From contig NC_058337.1 of NCBI RefSeq assembly GCF_905475395.1, positions 87,042,368 to 87,106,367 of the forward strand: 64,000 bases of DNA, written 5' to 3'. Positions 62,501 to 64,000 of the stretch are shown here, in pieces. Each line of letters opens with the position of its first letter. Position 1 is the first letter of the stretch. Made by a program: the position numbers and the translations under genes. Under the pieces are notes generated by a model. The model was not told the DNA's origin. It made no database searches and saw only the letters and a program-made list of their open reading frames with translations. This DNA is from Chrysoperla carnea (Eukaryota; Arthropoda; Insecta; Neuroptera; Chrysopidae).

Positions 62501-62925
62501 TTTCATTACAATCAAAGTTTGTGGAGACCTTGAGCTCGTGTAAAAAATGGTAAAAAAGCTGGCCTTACATAGGCCCGAAGCTCGTAAATTCAGCACTGTG
62601 AAACTAGAAAACCGATAACAAAAGTTTGTCCTACCTGGAAGACATTTTTTCTCAAAAAACACAGCATTTCGATCACTTATTAGATTAAACTCCTTCGTTT
62701 CAAACGAATAAAAATCATTGGTATTTCGATATTGAAAACATTCTGAATTATTATAAAACACAATAACATTTGTACACATTAAATCATTTTTACAATGTAA
62801 TAAACATTCTTCCGTAATGCCTGTAATTTCATTATTTTTATACAACAACGTATAAAATTGTACTTCACTTGGTCGTGAACCAAACGTTTTTAAAAAGGTT
62901 GTTTTCTCCATTCCACATCCATTTC
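50270..62925 (-). CDS. PAN/Apple-ZP domain transmembrane protein (NompA/trynity/neyo/morpheyus type), 5'-partial
   Basis: Exons in transcript order: 62925-62635, 60309-59992, 59346-59080, 58796-58595, 52925-52779, 52708-52557, 51250-51012, 50829-50634 and 50556-50270. All junctions are GT-AG, phases agree, and they yield about 698 residues plus stop. Three PAN/Apple modules lie one per exon. A ZP domain follows: VSCTDVDMF…CNEYGHGN…CGLIEA…LVKVGC, then PVIRIMIVDP…LDDSGCPVRPNIFPGF…CPEVNC. Then come a dibasic RQIR site, a TM helix (about 25 aa) and a tail of about 55 aa. In insects PAN+ZP proteins build apical extracellular matrix; NompA links sensory dendrites to cuticle, and trynity, neyo and morpheyus shape embryonic cuticle. 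Which one this is cannot be decided from sequence alone. The signal-peptide exon was not found. Convergent with MEGF8. Confidence 0.88.
50634..50829 (-). CDS. PAN/ZP gene exon 8: end of ZP domain, candidate furin site
   Basis: Reads VNCTLNRQIRNT, completing the final ZP CPxxxC pair with the preceding exon. An Asp/Asn/Ser-rich linker follows, then IPIEYVIIVNQN and RILIAGY. RQIR (50800-50811) fits the minimal RxxR furin rule. The donor is taken as GTAATC at 50633; a weaker GT six bases earlier would also keep frame. Confidence 0.85.
51012..51250 (-). CDS. PAN/ZP gene exon 7: ZP-C core
   Basis: Acceptor AATTTACAG. Reads PYDISPGKLWAIGENNSDSI then LLLDDSGCPVRPNIFPGF, with AFKF and MIHFCILKCPE, the typical ZP-C sequence of insect ZP proteins. 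The donor is GTTGGT, weak but required by frame. Confidence 0.88.
51251..52556 (-). other. PAN/ZP intron 6 with a pair of inverted ~240-bp sequences
   Basis: About 51958-52210 and 52290-52530 are diverged inverse copies. The left reads ATGTTGAAAAAGATATTCCT, CACCCCTGCACCAGCCAATA and ACATAAATGCTGTACAGAAA; the right carries their inverses (CTTTTTCAACATGATTC, TGATGCAGGGGTGAGAC, TTTCTGTACGGCATTTATGT). A foldback element is likely. Confidence 0.75.
52557..52708 (-). CDS. PAN/ZP gene exon 6: ZP linker and start of ZP-C
   Basis: The acceptor CTATAATTTAG is the only one that avoids the upstream in-frame stop. Reads FPDQGEIIIANSTIKPVIRI then MIVDPITNMDVNEVQIGQEI and QLRVQIEPAD. Donor GTAATA. Confidence 0.87.
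52779..52925 (-). CDS. PAN/ZP gene exon 5: end of ZP-N
   Basis: Acceptor TTTTTTGTAG, donor GTACGT. Reads LVYGYLIIQYNPLIQTQGDR then LVKVGCLIN, the ZP-N strand carrying the conserved late cysteine. The split Arg and Ser codons match both neighbours. Confidence 0.88.
53082..54066. repeat. Perfect 478-bp inverted repeat with 29-bp spacer
   Basis: The left arm 53082-53559 and right arm 53589-54066 are each 478 bp. I compared them line by line and saw no mismatch or gap. The outer ends read ATATCCCACC…GGTGGGATAT; ATAT on both sides is self-inverse and may be a target site. No open frame of note lies in it. It could be a foldback transposon, a hairpin-RNA locus, or an assembly/long-read fold-back artefact. 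Confidence 0.95.
54280..54595 (-). repeat. Dispersed repeat family E1, copy 5 (truncated by the array)
   Basis: Inverse E1 landmarks are AACGGTTTACAAGATGGGTT, CGAACTTGACCTCACTTTTT, TACGTCCTGAGTACGCTATA, TTGAGTTATCGTGTTGGCAG and ACAGACAG. The usual continuation is missing and the 30-bp array starts directly after it. Confidence 0.8.
54601..55985. repeat. 30-bp satellite-like array with 240/480-bp higher-order structure
   Basis: About 46 consecutive 30-bp monomers each end in a TGCGCA-type core (…TGCGCATG, …TGCGCATA, …TGCGCACA). Monomers differ strongly from their neighbours, but every eighth one matches (240 bp), and alternate 240-bp blocks match best (480 bp). For example, 54901 matches 55381 and 55861, and 55141 matches 55621. 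No change of register is seen. As 30 is a multiple of three, long pseudo-open frames arise on both strands. Confidence 0.95.
56221..56231. repeat. C11 homopolymer
   Basis: Eleven consecutive C in an AT-rich intron. Around it a unit of roughly 155-165 bp is duplicated (ACAAAATTTCAACTCAATCG near 56166 and ACAAAATTTCAACGTAATCG near 56317). Confidence 0.9.
57820..58420. repeat. Two diverged copies of a CTGT-rich repeat
   Basis: TGTGTGTTTGTCTGTCTGTG, GGCATC and ACGGATGAACCGATTTTAAT near 57850-57925 recur as CTGTGCGTCTGTATGTTTCT, GGCATCGTAG and ACGGTCGTACCAACTCGAT near 58345-58405. A short (ATTAG)n run lies at 57740-57757. This is probably a dispersed element. Confidence 0.65.
58595..58796 (-). 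CDS. PAN/ZP gene exon 4: start of ZP-N
   Basis: Acceptor CTTTTTCAG. Reads TVSCTDVDMFIKYTPDRKFD then GRIYMQGYSEVKDCNEYGHG, IVLHIGVLKRTCGLIEAMSS and DKN. This is the typical ZP-N opening (C-x-D…F-x-G-x-I-y…C). The donor is GTTTAA, weak, but it is the choice that joins exon 5 in frame. Confidence 0.87.
58923..58994 (-). tRNA. tRNA-Ala(TGC): tRNA-Ala (anticodon TGC)
   Basis: On the minus strand the 72-nt gene begins GGGGATGTAGCTCAGTGG. It folds into a seven-pair acceptor stem (one G-T pair), D arm, anticodon stem TTCGC/GTGAA with loop TTTGCAT, variable AGGCC, and T arm CGGGG-TTCGATC-CCCCG. The discriminator is A. Box A (TAGCTCAGTGG) and box B (GGTTCGATCCC) are intact, and T4/T5 terminators follow at 58914-58917 and 58907-58911. 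It lies inside the 283-bp intron 3 of the PAN/ZP gene, in the same orientation. Confidence 0.96.
59080..59346 (-). CDS. PAN/ZP gene exon 3: third PAN/Apple module
   Basis: Acceptor TGTATTTTAG, donor GTAAGT. Reads TGEHCFYEEYKNKIFPNTNI, ELCQKKCDMN, FNCYGFSLVP, YICLLHSEDL and ERSKCLN. Its six-plus Cys pattern is that of PAN modules in insect ZP proteins. Confidence 0.9.
59992..60309 (-). CDS. PAN/ZP gene exon 2 (of those seen): second PAN/Apple module
   Basis: Acceptor ATTTCCTAG, donor GTAAGT. The exon extends upstream of the first possible start: PENCSSKLWAFERVLNYTLV leads into SNGVTLPGLYTELECVQKCL, then FPCHSINYKL, GTCHLNDGNDRHTLP and ENQCLNI. One codon is split at each end, consistent with neighbours. 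Confidence 0.9.
60552..60765. repeat. Imperfect inverted repeat, ~55-bp arms
   Basis: CGCAGAAACGAAGCAATGAA then GTTCAAAAAATTGAACAGTA and AGTCG at the left are inverted at the right (CCGACTTACTGTTCAAATTT, TTCGAACTTG, TTTCGTTTCTGCG). It lies in intron 1 of the visible PAN/ZP gene and is probably a small foldback or MITE. The 60-codon plus frame here is incidental. Confidence 0.8.
61007..61297 (+). pseudogene. Possible odorant-receptor C-terminal fragment
   Basis: A 96-codon frame has a hydrophobic segment (AILLLSISLTIPAFVLVFMV), then YGFTLLMSEFCAILFTFFSS, then CGNKAIIESEFFLRNSF. The order resembles helices 5-6 of insect odorant receptors, where a YxGNE(L/I)xxxS-type motif follows helix 6. Helix 7 and everything before helix 5 are missing, and stops flank the frame. 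It sits antisense in a PAN/ZP intron. The match is by eye only; a chance hydrophobic frame in AT-rich DNA is the alternative. Confidence 0.3.
62266..62460. mobile_element. 195-bp MITE-like element, 62-bp arms
   Basis: Arms 62266-62327 and 62399-62460 are inverse copies with one mismatch seen, sharing GAGTCACTCATACCCGACTA and GTACTAAAAAGTAGAAAATT. The spacer is 71 bp. The high arm identity suggests recent origin. It lies 175 bp downstream of the PAN exon at 62635 on the transcribed strand. Confidence 0.9.
62635..62925 (-). CDS. PAN/ZP gene first visible exon: PAN/Apple module
   Basis: Acceptor TTAAATTTTAG, donor GTAGGA. Reads NGCGMEKTTFLKTFGSRPSE then ITEECLLHCKNDLMCTNVIV, ECFQYRN and VFFEKKCLP. 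The frame continues 5' through the acceptor, so the internal ATG is not the start. The upstream exon with a signal peptide was not found. Confidence 0.88.
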
Positions 62926-64000
62926 CTAAAATTTAAAACAAAAACGCATTTGGATCTTTTATTTAATGAAACATACAATTTGTGTGTGTTTTATTTATAA
63001 ACAAAAACTTGTGGTGACATGTTTCGAGTTTATATGATCATCTTCTAAAATTCGAAACACGTTACATTTCTTTTATTAAAAATATGAAATTGGTAAAACT
63101 AACTAAAAATTTTTATTTTTTAAATTATCATTCAAAAAAATCAATTTATTATGATTAAATTTCAAAATGAATTTTTTAAGTATCCAAATTTAAAGTGAAA
63201 TCGGTGTAAAAATGATAAAAAGTGCTCATTTATGTAAATAATTAGTACCATTAGTGAGTTGCATTGTAATTAGTATCAATGTAACAGTGATTAATACACA
63301 CATTTTCAGCTGGTAAACAATAAAATATTATTAATTGAATCTCATTATTTTTAAATTAAATAATTAAATATATTTTAAATAAGTATATACGTATATAATG
63401 AATGTATGTATTCGCGTTGACTGGGATTCACTTATAATAATGAAAAATAATTCTTTTTTTTACAATGTTCATTAGTATTTGTCAATGTAAAGGTATTATG
63501 CAATTAATTATTTGCTGATTGGTCGCGAGTTAGTCATAAGTTTAACATTTAATATTCTATTGAAGGAAAATTCAGGATCGTAATATAATAATTTTTTTTT
63601 TAGTAAGTATTTGTAAATATAATACATTTTTATTTCTTTATAATATTAATTTGTATTATTAAATATTTTCAAATTTTTAAAAGTCTATGATTAAAGAGAT
63701 AGTATATTGCATTGTATTTTATGATTACTACACCCACAAATTAGTAGCCATGAATTTGTATGATGCGTGCAGTCATCCATTGCATAATATATTTGTCTGC
63801 AAAATAAATTGAACATGTATCTGTCTAAGCCAGGGCTGGGCAGATTTCATATGATTATGAACTGCAAATATGGTAGTCAATTTGAATTTTGGGTTTAGGT
63901 AAAGTTTGATTAAAATGTTCATACTTAACTTTTTCAAGACCATACTTTTTAATAAAGTATTACCTTGATCGGAACCCTTGTGAGATATAGAAATAAAACA
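62926..64000. other. Upstream intron or flank of the PAN/ZP gene
   Basis: AT-rich with no recognised exon, RNA gene or strong repeat. A signal-peptide exon must lie here in a form I cannot recognise, or beyond the window. Confidence 0.6.

Overview
The window looks like nuclear DNA of an insect. It is strongly AT-rich, its genes are split by GT-AG introns, and most of the space between exons is degenerate transposon-derived sequence (foldback or MITE-like inverted repeats, truncated LINEs, dispersed repeat families). I assign no order or species. The gene set fits an insect: a GPCPD1-type phosphodiesterase, an Asteroid/ASTE1 nuclease, MEGF8, and a PAN+ZP apical-matrix protein of the NompA/trynity/neyo/morpheyus type. 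There is also a possible odorant-receptor fragment.

Layout. Positions 1-16478 hold no coding exon I can support and are mosaic repeats, probably intron or 5' flank of GPCPD1. Positions 16479-17378 (+) are the last coding exon of GPCPD1; its earlier exons were not found. Positions 21816-23831 (-) are a complete single-exon asteroid homologue, convergent with GPCPD1. Positions 26076-48078 (+) are a complete nine-exon MEGF8 gene, divergent from asteroid; all splice phases agree and it encodes about 2,821 residues. Positions 50270-62925 (-) are nine exons of a PAN-PAN-PAN-ZP-transmembrane gene, convergent with MEGF8; its 5' end lies beyond the last exon I see. A tRNA-Ala(TGC) sits in one of its introns.

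Non-genic structure is the most unusual part. One ZP-gene intron holds a 478-bp inverted repeat that I checked end to end and found perfect, with a 29-bp spacer. About 500 bp away is a roughly 1.4-kb array of 30-bp monomers built around TGCGCA, organised into 240/480-bp higher-order repeats with no change of register. MEGF8 introns carry LINE debris and an 820-bp element with very long terminal inverted repeats; a related copy lies near 5 kb.

How the genes relate: they are independent eukaryotic genes, not an operon. MEGF8 and the ZP protein are both single-pass extracellular or matrix proteins, but nothing here shows that they work together. The MEGF8 tail keeps a MAKRPFA motif, close to the MASRPFA motif that recruits the E3 ligase MGRN1 in vertebrates, so a membrane ubiquitin-ligase role may be conserved.
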